A DNA stretch of 64,000 bases from Pseudorasbora parva (GCF_024679245.1 NC_090177.1:22944450-23008449), one strand, 5' to 3'; counted from the stretch's first letter, positions 10,686-22,280 are shown. Translations and numbers: made by a program. Notes: a model not told the origin generated them from the sequence alone.

Positions 10686-10939
10686 AAAGGGTTAGTTCAC
10701 CCTAAAATCTCTGTTCATCTTTCGTTCACATTCGGAACACAAATTAAGATATTTTAATTTGAGCCATCAGATGGCTCAGATGTCGTTAAAAGCCCATCTC
10801 ACTGCAGTGGCTCTAAAATAATTTTATGAAGCGACGAAAATAGTTTTTGTTGCCAAACCGGAGGCCTTACGGGTGTTGAACGACATGAGGGTAAGTAATT
10901 AATGACAGAATTTTCATTTTTGGGTGAACTAACCCTTTA
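10686..10939. mobile_element. Complete short (about 254-bp) inverted-terminal-repeat MITE
   Basis: Termini TAAAGGGTTAGTTCACCCTA and TTTTTGGGTGAACTAACCCT are inverted copies, and the interior includes TCTTTCGTTCACATTCGGAACACA. It has the same terminal motif as 9221-9780 but a different, shorter core. Confidence 0.85.
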
Positions 10940-11139
10940 ACTTGAACAGATTTGACTTGACACAGACTTGAAGAAACAAACAAAAAACTCACCAACAGTG
11001 ATTTACGAAACAATACACTAGTCGACAAGGACCAGGGCAAACCTGAGGGCTTAAATAAACAGAGGCTAATGACTAAACAAGACACAGCTGTGAACAATCA
11101 AAGCAATAAACCAATGACAGAACTGAACTGAGAACCCAC

Positions 11140-12110
11140 ATCTAAAGGTGTGTTCGACATTAGTGAAGGTGTTTCTAATACAGCGTATAAATACTGTATT
11201 AGATGCAGACTCATCTCCTGAAATGGCGTATGTATGACACGCCAATTCGTATGCCATTTTGGCATGCTATCAAGACGCATAATCGCTTTTTAGGGTGTTT
11301 ATCAATGTCGTTTCATTCTATCCCCTACACTGCCATACCCCTAAACCTACCAAATCACAAGAAATATTCTGAATTTTTATATTTTCAAATAAAAATTGTA
11401 TGTTTATAAATCCATTAACCTTGTGGACACACATACACACACAATCACACACACACATTCAGACACATTTTGAACGCGCAACTTAAACTCTTCCCTAAAC
11501 CTACCCATTTGTGTATTATAGGACAGGATATAACAGGCAGATACGACTGCAGGCACAATTTATTCAGAAAGTACAAATATTCCAAGTGTTCCAAGGCCAA
11601 ACCATTGATTTGTGTTAAGAAAAGCGATCAGTAACGTCAAGTCCATCCGCCAAAGATTAATAAAACATTTCAAATATTGCCGCCGGAAGAAACCTCACGT
11701 CAGCTTTGACAGAATTGGCTGTCGTTTGTCTCGACACAAATCAGTTTTTTATACTCAGCTGCTGCCTCAAGTCAGACAAAATTACTAACCAGCATGCACT
11801 GCTTCAACCGCCGATTGGTCAATGGCCCCGTCCCGAATGAACTTCATTGGCAAAACTTCATGTGCACTTTCGGTCTACAAGACTGGAGTGTCGGTGTCCC
11901 ATTCGTCATTTAGGCTTAAAGAAGGGTACTCGTGAGCGCCTCCTTTGCGGGCTTCAGCTGAGCCCGAAAGTTCGCAAGCTACACAGAGGGCTTTACCCAG
12001 CAGTCAAAGCAGCATTACGTCATGAAAGTGCAGACTCAAAAGGAAGACCGTGGGGGTTTAGGGTGCCATTTGGGACAGGGCTGGTGCAGCGCCAGTAAAA
12101 CAAGCCTAAT
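11140..12110. repeat. Region of degraded dispersed repeats
   Basis: 11270-11520 contains CCCTACACTGCCATACCCCTAAACCTACC-type and CTTCCCTAAACCTACCCATT-type sequence, a very common fish repeat signature. 12045-12085 (GGGTTTAGGGTGCCATTTGGGA) recurs at 42563-42588. No intact element or gene could be delimited; the 83-codon ORF at 11847-12098 is not recognisable. Confidence 0.45.
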
Positions 12111-13290
12111 GGAGCACATGGCAGGAACACATGACAAAATAAGAGACATGAACAAAACCCAAACACACCGTGACAAATAACACTGTAAAATGAATGCAAT
12201 CCTTAGCTCTCAAAATAAACATCCATTTTTCATTCTTTACATTATAATGTTGTAATGACTAAATTCATCTGTGGCATTTAAAGATTTTACAATTTATCTT
12301 AACTGTACAAGACGTAACCTTAAAGATTGTGAGCACCATAGACATGCATGCAAACTAACTTTAAAGACTTCTAAAATTTAAATACTACATGTTTAAATAT
12401 GTTTTTGATTGGGGACTTAAGTCCCCTAACAATTCACCCAGTATCACTGACCTATGAAGAGAGGTGAAATTCTTCAAAATATTAGCCCAATGGATAATAG
12501 CTTCAGCTTCTGCTCAATGGTCCATCACGTGTTTTGGACCATTTAACTACACTTGCCTGTGAACTTGTGAAATAAAATGAGTCATATTTCAAGACTTTAG
12601 CCCAACTTGGGAGCTAGTGTGTGTTTTGAGAATGTGGGCACGTTTCTCTGACCTTCAGCCACTAAGCTCCGCTCCAACAGTTCTCATCAGCAACACTACA
12701 CTGCACATCCTGAAGCCCTGTGGAAGTAGACTAGAGTGGTAGAGAGAGAAGAGGGGGTTGATGCACCCCCAGATCCCTCCTCATCTGCCCTTAGAGGACC
12801 TAAGAACCCCTCTAGTTCTCCTCTCACTCTTCAGCAGTTCTACCTCACTTACACCACAGGCCATCCTCCCCCCAGAACCCGATCGATAGCTCTCTTCTGC
12901 TTTCATCGGACCAGCATTGTGGAGAAGCTGCACTTTCTGAAGAAACACCAATCCAGCCTTGAGTGAGCTGCATACAGTTCTCTTACGGACAGGCTGACTG
13001 ACCGCCAGATTTCACTCATTAGAGGCGGTCTGCTTCTTTGGCTGCTTTAATAGATGAAGTCAGCAAATGACACAAATATGGAAATGACACTTATTTGAAC
13101 TGGGGTTGCGTGAACAGCACAGCTCCATGTTTTAGAGAATGTCTTTTAACACAAATAATTTGATAACACTTCAATATTTAACAAATATCAAACTGAATAT
13201 CTTCTATTGAAATTGTACATTACAATGTTGTAATGCATAAATTAATTGGTAGCATTTAAAATGATGATTTTAGTTTCTTGGGGCTTTATT
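12111..13290. other. Gene-free sequence with a unique moderately GC-rich stretch at 12600-13020
   Basis: No recognised repeat; 12640-12960 is C-rich and non-repetitive. A 76-codon ORF (12736-12966) has no domain. Nothing else supported. Confidence 0.35.
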
Positions 13291-13299
13291 TTTAATGTA

Positions 13300-13425
13300 T
13301 TTAGACAAAACATAGCGGAAAGCGGTCTGGTGGAAGCTAGATATTTTAGTTTAAAATATGGATATTTTTGTTACAAAACCCCATTGATTCGCTTCAGAAG
13401 GCCTTTGTTGGTAGTTTAAAAGAAG
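13300..13425 (-). repeat. Half-copy of the foldback element seen whole at 34895-35225
   Basis: Shares GGTCTGGTGGAAGCTAGATATTTTA, TTACAAAACCCCATTGATTCGCTTC and GAAGGCCTTTGTT with the right arm of the 34895-35225 element. Confidence 0.65.
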
Positions 13426-14012
13426 TTTTAGTAACATAAAAGTATGTTTATGATGGATGTATGGACTTCTTTTTTTCTCAATGTATGGCTCCGTCTAAAA
13501 TAAAGCTTGGAAGTGTCAGGATATGTATTAATGTAACTAGTGTTCATCAGAAAGAAGAATATACACCTAGGATGGCTTGAGTAAATAACATGGTAAATCA
13601 TGGGATAATTTTCTTTTTGTGAACTAATCCTTTAAAAAAATGTAATCTTCAGATGCTCCAAATAAATATCCAGTTTTTATACTGTACATTATAATGTTGT
13701 AGGGCTGGGCGATAAAACGACTATTATCACAATATAATTTTCTTCGATAAAACGATAACAACAGTTTGATAAATTCTCGATATAATGCTTACGTGTAATG
13801 CTGCGCATGCGTATTGCAGAGCGGACTTCTGAGTGCTGCACGCGGTGTTGTTTACAGTCACAGTAACTGAAAACAGACATAAAACAGAGCGACGTGCGTG
13901 TACTGCCACACGGAATTTAATTATTAAAGGTGACCTAGAATGAAAAATTGAATTAACCTTGCCATAGTGAAATAATAAGAGTTCAGTACATGGACATCAG
14001 TTTGTGTGAGTC

Positions 14013-14890
14013 TTAAAGGGGGGGGGGGGGGGGGGGGGGGGGAATGAAATGCTGTTTCATGCATACTGAGCTTTTTTACACTGTTAAAGACTTGGATTCC
14101 CATCCTAAACATAGTCAGTTTCAAAAACTAATGTTGGACGTTTGATAGAGTATTTCTGTGTCAAAAATACTCCTTCCGGTTTCTCACACGTTTCGGAGAG
14201 TTTTTTTCGAGTATGGGTCTACTTGACGTTAATAGAACGGAAGGTCCTTGTATGGGCCGTACGGGCTCTTCTCCCGGTAGGGTGCGCGCGCGTGACGAGA
14301 GAGAGGAAATGCACGCCGTAAACAGTCTCTCAGGTGCAGATCCAGTCCTCCGTGAAGACTTATGTCGCGCACCGTGCTCTATGGGTGACGTCGAGCGACT
14401 TCAATGCTTCAGCACAGCATTCCGGGAAGGCAGCGCTGCATTTGAACCGATTTGAACGCAGAAATGACGGGAAGCTTCACAACATCGTTTCAGTCGCGTC
14501 TCAACGTGGATTTACACGCCACTGCTGTCACAGGACTTCACCAAATCATACCAAAGAAGTGTGTTTTTGACGGAGCGGTCCCAGCGATAAAGGTTCGGTC
14601 CTGCTTTGGAAGCAGCTGATGAGTAAAACGGCTTCAAATGTCTCTGCTATTGGCTACCTTCGCATGAGTAAACATCAGTAAACCACATGATCGCGTGCTT
14701 CGTCATTCAAATGCGCTAATGGTTACTCCATTGCTGTTCTCTGTTGTATAACATTACACTAGTCTGACGTGCAAAACCGTTTTGCTTGCTACCTCTAAGG
14801 TCTGGTCGCATACAATAGTCCATAAACCAAATCATGTCCTCATAAAATGCAAGTAAAGACACACAAAGGCCACTAAATACAGTACACAGA
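14013..14890 (+). mobile_element. Kolobok-like TTAA transposon, copy A (3' part lost)
   Basis: Starts at TTAA 14013-14016 followed by a 25-base G run and GAATGAAATGCTGTTTCATG. It then follows copies B-D: CATACTGAGC, GACTTGGATTCCCATCCTAA, ATACTCCTTCCGGTTTCTCA, TTGTATGGGCCGTACGGGCT, CATTTGAACCGATTTGAACG. It continues through the THAP relic and the segment CAAAACCGTTTTGCTTGCTA / GACTATTGTATGCG-type shared with copy B until about 14890, where similarity ends. The other terminus is not present. Confidence 0.75.
14554..14616 (+). pseudogene. THAP-exon relic, core deleted (copy A)
   Basis: In frame this reads KKCVFD directly followed by GAVPAIKV. The first residues match the start of the THAP domain in copy D, and the AVP part matches the end of a THAP domain. 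The intervening C2CH core (some 60 residues) is missing. Copy B has the same joint (KKCVFDGADPAIKV), so the deletion predates the divergence of the two copies. Confidence 0.6.
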
Positions 14891-15584
14891 TACTTTTCTT
14901 ACAGATCGTTCACTCGATCCTGCATACTTGTATTTCCAAGTACACTGTATCACAGTAACTGCGTAACGTTAGCCTACATTGTGACTAACCTTATATAAAC
15001 ATGCAATATTGTTGACAAAAAAAGACGAGTCATCACTAGTTTTGGTTTGAGAAAGAAGATCAGTCATGCGGTTGCCAGATTTTCGTAATTTAAATCTCCC
15101 AAACACAGCTTTTCTGTGAAAAGAATACTATCCGGTATTTTACCGAAACATGTCCAATCTGGCAACCATATGCACGCCAGCTCTCTCTCACGCGCGGTGC
15201 AGATGATCTGAAAACACCAATAAACAAGTAGACTGCATTTTAGCAATCTCCATTTGAGATGTTCTGCTTAGTGTCATTCAGTCTGTGTTCTGTCAGGACG
15301 GTCAGGACTCACGAGCCACTTTACTGAACTGCTGTGTGCTGTGAGCTGCTGAAATAAGCCAATCAGAGAAGAACTCTGCATTAATATTCATGACTCTTCC
15401 AAATAAGGCAAAAACAGAGTAATGCTCTGAAGGCATGTTTCAATTAGGACTAAATATTAAATGTCTTATGTAATGCATCCTAGGGACAATTTCTAGGGTT
15501 GTAAATGGACCTGTAAAACTGTATCTGGACAAATTTTGCCCTTAAATAAGCCACATACACTGTATATAGATATCAGAGAACAAT

Positions 15585-16195
15585 TTAAAGGTCCCATTCT
15601 TCGCGTGTTTTCGAAGCTTTGATTATGTTTACAGTGTGCACTATAACATGAGTTCATGTTTCGCGTGTAAAAAAACAGTATTTTTCACACAATTGACTTA
15701 TCTGTACAGCGCTGTTTCCTCTGTCCTAAAAACAGCCTGATGATTTCCTTGTTCTATGAAGTCCCTCCTTCAGAAATACGTAACGAGTTCTGATTGGGCC
15801 AGCACTTCCCGTGTTGTGATTGGACAACAGCTTAGCGCAATTTGCCCGGAAAGGTCCCGCCTCTTACCATAACGGGGAGATGCAAGCGCAGAATGCACGC
15901 TCTTCTCCACATGGGAGAGCAACAAGACCATGCCCCCTTTTTTGCGTGTTCTTGTGGGCGGGAGGGTTAGTCAACAAACGGTTCTAGTGACGTCATTACA
16001 TCCCTGCACTTCCTGCTGTAGTCCAAACCGGCCGTTCGCTGTAGGCTTTGAAAGGGAACTTCTGTTAAATAAAATATCTCGCTTGGCATTGAACTTTGAG
16101 CTTTAAAATTTTACATGCATTATTAATGCTCTAACAGCAACATTACACACTAACTAAAGTTTGAAAGATGGAATCGCGAAGAACGGGACCTTTAA
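15585..16195 (+). mobile_element. Complete 611-bp TTAA-flanked MITE ('AAAGGTCCCATTCTTCGCG')
   Basis: Terminal repeats TTAAAGGTCCCATTCTTCGC and GCGAAGAACGGGACCTTTAA are near-perfect inverted copies and both include TTAA. The interior has CpG-rich sequence and no ORF. It is inserted into a TTAA of the surrounding 13924-16229 element. Confidence 0.9.
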
Positions 16196-16857
16196 TATAT
16201 TGTTTTAAATCATTCTGGTGCACCTTTAAATGATCTTGTTTCTTCACAGTTCTTCCATATAGCATTGAGCCCAACACAGCGGTAAACCTCCATTAACTAC
16301 ATTCACACACAGGCTTATCACCTTGTAACTTGTAGTGGGTGCTAATGTTACCAACTATAATCACTAAAACATCGGACTTGTACATCGCTTTCATAATTGT
16401 TTGTCTTAAAAATTGCTGACCACAGTTAAGATTTTAATAAATAAATCTACCTCAGTTGTAATAAATTGTTCACCTGTTTGGGAAGTTGTTGTCATTTTTT
16501 GACAATAAAGGATAGTTTAAAACCACAGTTAACTGTGTGTTTTCTACATCTTTGACTCAGGAGCAAAAATATGCCTTTAAACTTTAAAGATATTCTGATA
16601 TTTATCGATATCAACTGATATTGAAAATTATATTGTGATAATTTTTAAGGCCATATTGTGATGCCTAAATACATTTTTAATGGCATCATTACATATTGTA
16701 TAATGAATGAATGCCGTTTTGAATGTAAACAAAAAGCTGCTTGCTCTGACTTCTCTATCGTCATCAGGTTAAACCCACCAATAGTGAACCAGGTGAATAA
16801 GCCAGTTTGTGATTGGTCCCCCCAGATTTTTAACGGAAGCAGTATAGAAAAATGAAC

Positions 16858-17690
16858 ATCGTGAAATCAAATTGCCGGCAGATCGGGCTGGGTTTATCCA
16901 GTCTATTCAGAATACACATTGCATCACAGTTTGTTGTGTATGGGGCTGCAAAGCCACAGGCGAGTCAGGTGCCCATGCTGACCCCTGTCCACTGCCAAAA
17001 GTGCCAACAGTGGGCAGGTGAGCATCAGAACTGGGCCACTGAGCAATGGAAGTAGGTGGCCTGGTCTGATGAATCACGTTTTCTTTGACATCATGTGGAT
17101 GGCTGGGTGGGTGTATGTCACTTACCTGGGGAACACCTGGCACCAGTATGCATTTTGGGAAGAAGGCAATTTGGCGGAGGCAGTGTGATGCTTTGGGCAA
17201 TGTTCTGCTGGGAAAACATGGGTCCTGCCAATCTGCCATCCATGTGGATGTTACTTTGACACATACCACCTCCCTAAGCATTGTGGCAGACCATGTACAT
17301 CCTTTCATGGAAACAGGATTCCCTGGTGGTTGTGGCCTCTTTCAGCAGGATAATGGGCCCTGCCATAAAGCAAAAATGGCTCAGGAATGGTTGGAGGAGT
17401 TCAACGAGTTTGAGGTGTTGACTTGGCCTCTAAATTACCTAGAACTCAATCAACAATCCGTGACTACAATCGAGCATCTGTGAGATGTGCTCAATAAACT
17501 AGTCCAATCCATGGAGGCCCCAACTCGCAACTTACAGGACTTATATATCTGCTATCTTGGTGCCAGATACCAAAGCAACTCTTCAGGGGTCTAGTGGAGT
17601 CCATGCCTCGATGGGTCAGGGCTGTTTTGGCAGCAAACAGGACCAACGCAATATTAGGTCATAATGCTATGCCTGATCGGTGTATATACA
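16858..17690 (+). mobile_element. 5'-truncated Tc1-like transposon
   Basis: Transposase homology runs to the 3' end and is followed by GCCTGATCGGTGTATATACA, the usual terminal motif of a common fish Tc1 family. The upstream half, with the DNA-binding domain and 5' inverted repeat, is absent. It is a different family from the element at 2819. Confidence 0.8.
16925..17655 (+). pseudogene. Tc1-family transposase pseudogene, catalytic half
   Basis: Decayed DDE domain. 17055-17080 reads WSDESRF (first Asp). The 132-codon ORF at 17085-17483 shows MHFGKKA, AIHVDVTLTHTTSLSIVADH and PFMETGFPGGCGLFQQDNGP (second Asp in QDN). The third catalytic motif is damaged (TTIEHL). After 17483 the homology continues in other frames to the C-terminal MPRWVRAVLAA-like end near 17640. 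Stops and frameshifts make it non-functional. Confidence 0.85.
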
Positions 17691-18380
17691 CTATATACAC
17701 ACTACATATTAGACATAACATAATAAATAAAAAAGGCCTAATTTCAACCGAAAACAGCACAAGAGTCTGAGAGAAACCATCATCAAGGATGAAGAGACAT
17801 GATTACCACCTTCTAAAACAGTGGATGATTATCTTTATAAACCTATTAACATACAGAAAGACAAACATTGTTTGGGACGTTTAGCTCAGGTCTGGGCAAA
17901 TCTTACGCACTTGTAAACCCCTTGCTCAGGTGACACCTGATCCAACTGTAGTTTTCATCATCTTTAGCCAAAGTAAGAAAAACCAGGTGTTCATAACTAA
18001 AAGTTCACTGGAATCTATTTTGATGATTTAAGATGACAAGGAAGTAATATATCGGAAAAGAAGAGGGAGTTTGGCAAGTTAGTTAACAGTTCTTTCCAGG
18101 AAGAAATTCTTTTGAGTATTTACCATTTAACTTAATTTTGGAAGATGATCCAAGGTCTTTGTAACCATAAATTGAATGAGCCTTTCTTTCTCCTGCCTGC
18201 AAATAGGCAAACATTAACACGCTAGAATTAACCTTTAAGGATTATCATAACTTTATCCGGAGTAAATTTGTCCTCTGACAGATTACTCCAGTTATGCGTT
18301 TAATGTTTAGTTTCCAGTACTGGATGAAACCCAATCTGCTTCCCACAACACCCAAAACAGGACAATCAAAATGTTGTCCA
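17691..18380. other. Gene-free AT-rich sequence
   Basis: No feature recognised. Confidence 0.4.
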
Positions 18381-18840
18381 AACAGACTTTCAATCTGTCC
18401 AGGCTGAACCACAGCATTTCGTTTTATTGGAGGCCTGAATCACAGCCTTTTCTGGAAACTGTCGGGGTGCCGGCAAATGTGTACGCAGTTTCCACTCTTC
18501 ACGTGACGTTTGAGACAGGATGACTGCGGGAGAGCACGGCAGGATCCGGCGGCAGCTGCCAAGCCGTGGGGACAAATTTGAACTCTGCGAACACAGTCAT
18601 GTCAGCGGCTGCCCAGCTAGGCTTGCCCTGAAATGGCACCCATTCACATATTTAGACGACGTCTGAGCATCTGACTCACCCTGAAATACAGAGGAGGAAG
18701 CACTGACAAAACGACAGACAGCGTCTCTAACATTTCCAGACAATCCAAAATAGATAAAGCTTTTACCAGACTGATTGTAACCAAATGGTGAATTAAGACA
18801 GGGTAGCACTTCGCAAAACACTTTCAGTCTTGTGTCTCTA
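18381..18840. other. Unique, moderately GC-rich stretch, candidate non-coding element
   Basis: CpG-containing, non-repetitive sequence around 18460-18570 (GGGGTGCCGGCAAATGTGTA, AGGATCCGGCGGCAGCTGCC). Two short minus-strand ORFs have no recognisable domains. Confidence 0.2.
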
Positions 18841-19735
18841 AAATAACATGATCTATACAGTATTTATGAGGCAACAAAAATGGCCAAACCTCATAAATAT
18901 GTAATGAGTTTTTTTTTTTTTACTGGATGGCTGTTGAATTGGGAATGGGAATTTTGTGTGTGTGTGTCTCATGAAATGAGACATTTGTGAATGAATAGTA
19001 ACAGCAAATGTACATGTAACGCAACCAACCATTTAAAGCAATTAATTGGTTCAATAATATAATGCATTTGTTTTGCATTTGTTCTATTAACATATTTAAA
19101 ACTGGAAATTATATAATATAAAGGACCATTGCAGATCTCCATGATTGTGTGTCAAGTCAATAAGGATCTTAAAAGATCAGATAATTTGATATTTTTTGTC
19201 AATACAAGATCCAGTTGTAAAATGTCATGTGGTAATATTTATAAAAAAATAATTCAAAACTTAAAAATCAGGACGTGGGCACTCACATGTATTCAAAGTG
19301 TAAGGTTTTTTGTTATGATGTCACACCACGTGACATTTTTCAAAACCATATGAAAACAACATGAAAACAAAGAGTACAAACTAAGAACTTGACACGTTTT
19401 AAACAGGATTTTTAAAAGATTACTTTTCTTTATCATCTTATATGTCATTAACGCATTTATAAGAATACGTTTCAATAAGATCTACTGAGGGAGTAACGAG
19501 AGAAGCAAAGAACCACGTCACGCTAGCATTCCCGTAAGTTAGCATTGCTGAAAGTAAATGTGGAAAGATGGAGTGTGAATTAAGGACACTAATATTCCCT
19601 GTGGTCTCTGGCGGGGGGTGAGGCGGAGGAATGCTCGGCGGAGCAATCCCGCTTGGCAGGTAGATGAACTGCAGATCATACGGGCCGGCAAGTGGTGATT
19701 AATGGGAGCGGGAAGGCGCTGGAAAGAAAACAACG
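18841..19735. other. Gene-free AT-rich sequence
   Basis: No exon or repeat recognised; a short TG run near 18957. Confidence 0.35.
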
Positions 19736-19737
19736 CT

Positions 19738-19840
19738 ATAAATCAACGTCACGACGATGGTAATTGTAATTGAAATTAATTTGTCTGCCTGGAGCCAGGC
19801 ATTGCAATTGATATTGACCAAAGCCCTGGTGGTCCATAGA
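19738..19840. promoter_or_regulatory. Candidate enhancer-like element rich in homeodomain cores
   Basis: Within 100 bp occur GGTAATTGTAATTGAAATTA, then GGAGCCAGGC, GCAATTGATATTGACC and AAAGCCCTGG. Multiple TAATTG/CAATTA/ATTAAT cores and a CCTGGAGCCAGG palindrome resemble deeply conserved vertebrate non-coding elements. No conservation data were available, so this is pattern-based only. Confidence 0.25.
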
Positions 19841-20214
19841 AAATGAAATTGAGAAAATGTATTCAGAGCATCCACTGTAAGATCTATACATCACTGTATG
19901 ACACAATCACTGTAACGTTAGGCCAATAAGAAGAGGGAGAAAAGCTAAACCCTGTGTGTGTCAGATGCTACTGAGCCATCGTATGCTCATAGGTGGCTAA
20001 TGTTGTAGATTTATGAGAAAAAAGCCACATTTAAATTAACTTTGTGATGTCAATGAAAAATACCATTCAGCTGTTTTTGTAAACTCCATAGAATGGAAAA
20101 GTAAGGAAATATATTAATCCAAAAAGAACGGTAGTTACAAATGATAGCTATTCTTTTGTACTAAATATAAAAAACGAACTTTAAACTTCAAATGTTTTGG
20201 GTCGTTTTTTAAAT

Positions 20215-20440
20215 GTTTTTGAAAGACCAAGGTTGCATTTATTTGATCAAAAATACAGTAAAAACAGCAATATTGTAAAATATAGTTTTAAATATAAATA
20301 TAATTTAAAATAACAGTTTTTTTTTCTAATATGGTAAATTAGAACTCAAGAAACATTTATTATCAATATTGAAAATGATGTGCTGCTTAATATTTTTGTG
20401 GAAATCTTGACCCCAAACTTTTCAACGTTAGTGTAATAGC
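20215..20440 (+). repeat. Dispersed 'GACCCCAAACTTTTGAACG' repeat fragment
   Basis: Runs from GAAAGACCAAGGTTGCATTT through TTTATTTGATCAAAAATACA and GATGTGCTGCTTAATATTTT to TTGACCCCAAACTTTTCAAC. Related copies are at 7439, 28622 and 44119. Confidence 0.7.
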
Positions 20441-20472
20441 TTTAAACTTAAAAGTCATTCAAATTATTTTTC

Positions 20473-21566
20473 TTAAATGTGTCATGAACTGGCTTTTTAA
20501 TTTTTTTTATACTGTTGTCTGAGGTCAACTAATGACGTTTGTGTGGTTTTTACATTCAAAAACATCATAACTAATAGGCTGTTTTCTACACTGGTTTTGA
20601 GGCTCTCTCCTGAACGCTGGGTTTTGATGGGTCTGCCGCACTGGAGACCTGGAAGTAAACGCCCACGGCTAGGATTGGATAAGATTTGCATATTTAATGA
20701 GCTTCATGTCCGCTATCATATCTATGCCCCTGTCATTTAAAGTGATGGAGAGATTATTTTGAAAGCAGCAACTACAAAGATTCTCACAACCACACAGCTC
20801 GTAAACATCTTTATCAAGTGAACAGAATGATTTATTTCTCTTCCACCCACGATTGATTGGAATATTATTTCTGTATAACATGGCCTGCACAACAGTCAGT
20901 ATAAGCACAAACCGTAGGCGCACACACACACACGTGCGCAACCAGATCAAGAAAGATTTTCTGCTGATGGTCGTACGTTTTGTTAGCCCGTCTGGAAAAC
21001 ACAACCCAGACTACTATTACTACATATAAAAAAGACGTTTTGCTCACATAAGTTTGTTGCACCATTCCTGTCAGATCCAATATAGAAGGCACAAGATTGT
21101 GTCTGCAAATCCAGCACTTGAGACTTGTTTACAAATGATTGTGCAGTGAAATGAAGCGATTGCGAACACACGTACAGTCTTCCCCACATAAGTTTGAACT
21201 TCATTAAAAATAAATGAAGTATCACACATTCCTAATATTATGATCCAAAGGAAGCTCATGCAGCGACTGTGTTCTTCCATAATTTATCTTCTTCCACATG
21301 TTTATTTCTGCTAGCTAGTGATCCGATCAGCTACATGAGTCGGTGGGCGGGGCTACTGAATTAGAGGTTTTGTAGAGGTGTTTCGGCACGCGATGACGTA
21401 AGGATGAAGCTCACGATCGTGCTGTGCCTGGTTTCTATAAAAGATTTTCTTTGACTAAAAAGTACGTTTTCAACTCTAAAACTTACAGGATATTCTTATA
21501 TTACCATGACTTTTATATATCAAAAGCTCAAGGGAAAGTTGATTTCTCAATTCATCACCCCTTTAA
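20473..21566 (+). mobile_element. Complete TTAA-flanked element of the THAP-bearing 'GTGTCATGAACTGG' family, copy 2
   Basis: Left end TTAAATGTGTCATGAACTGG at TTAA 20473-20476. The right end CAATTCATCACCCCTTTAA at 21563-21566 is an inverted, diverged copy. Length 1,094 bp, with the same internal order as 61138-62395. A minus-strand THAP tail relic lies inside. Confidence 0.75.
21010..21200 (-). pseudogene. THAP-domain tail relic, frameshifted (copy 2 of the 20473 family)
   Basis: On the minus strand the sequence reads in one frame SLHFTAQSFVNKSQV and in another AGFAD, then SILDLTGMVQQTYVSK. Together these match the second half of a THAP domain (C-x2-H-F, NK-Q, GFA, VP-I-LDPT) seen more intact at 61960-62110. 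At least one frameshift separates the parts. Confidence 0.5.
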
Positions 21567-22056
21567 TTTTTGAAAATTTGAAATGTTAGAGTGCCCCTAT
21601 TATACTATTTTAAAGGTTCATTATTATGTTTTAAAGGTGTCATACAATACTGTAGGTTGACATGCATCCAAAGTAAAAAAATAAAAATAATAATAATCTC
21701 ATAAAATGCAATCGCAACATCACCTCTTCTCTCACAGTGTCTGAAATGGTTTAGTGTCTCTAAACCCTTCCTTTCTGAGAGCTTACTCTGCTCTGATTGG
21801 TCAGATGGCCTACCGTAATTATATATAAAATGTATTATTAGTCATAATATCACTTACTAGGGACTTTAGTTGGACAATTTTAAAGGCGATTTTCTCAATA
21901 TTTCGATTTTATTTGCACCCTCAGATTCCAGATTTTCAAATAGTTGTATCTCTGCCAAATATTGTCCTATCCTAACAAACCATACATCAATGGAAAGCTT
22001 ATTCATTCAACTTTCAATTAATAAATTACCTCTATGACTGTTTTGTGATCCAGGGT

Positions 22057-22060
<4 letters not shown>
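21567..22060. repeat. Degraded dispersed repeat remnants
   Basis: 21860-22057 ends in GACTGTTTTGTGATCCAGGGTCA, a motif I know as a common cyprinid repeat flank next to AT arrays. No gene signal. Confidence 0.35.
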
Positions 22061-22119
<59 letters not shown>

Positions 22120-22166
22120 AATTATACACATAAACTGAAAGTTTTTTTTGAAAAAAAATTAAATTA

Positions 22167-22233
<67 letters not shown>

Positions 22234-22280
22234 TTTTTTTCTCAAAAAAAAACTTTCAGTTTATGTGTATAATTTGTATA
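22061..22280. repeat. (AT)n arrays with a long palindrome
   Basis: Two AT arrays (22061-22109 and 22172-22215) are followed by a T run. Outside and between them, CAAATTATACACATAAACTG AAAG at 22118-22141 is mirrored by CTTTCAGTTTATGTGTATAA TTTG at 22253-22276. The whole stretch can fold on itself. Confidence 0.9.

Larger units (their letters stand above)
13924..16229 (+). mobile_element. TTAA-flanked MITE family ('TTAAAGGTGACCTAGAATGA'), split by two further insertions
   Basis: Left end at TTAA 13924-13927, TTAAAGGTGACCTAGAATGA; right end TCATTCTGGTGCACCTTTAA at TTAA 16226-16229; these are inverted copies. The interior resumes at about 15350-15584 (CCAAATAAGGCAAAAACAGA, TAAGCCACATACACTGTATA), matching a widespread cyprinid repeat as I remember it. 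Insertions lie at 14013 and 15585, each at a TTAA. Confidence 0.7.
13702..16660 (+). mobile_element. Outer hAT-like element ('GGGCTGGGCGATAAAACGA' type) holding a nest of other transposons
   Basis: The left end GGGCTGGGCGATAAAACGAC is followed by ATTATCACAATATAATTTTC (13724-13743). The inverse of that 20-mer occurs at about 16622-16641, followed by a degraded end (GGCCATATTGTGATGCC). Between these ends lie the elements at 13924-16229. No transposase of its own is visible. The right boundary is approximate. Confidence 0.55.

Noticed and set aside
11400..11460. Tandem direct-repeat array resembling a CRISPR or telomeric tract
   Set aside because: It is only short CA-rich and CCTAAACC-type fish repeat sequence; no regular repeat-spacer structure.
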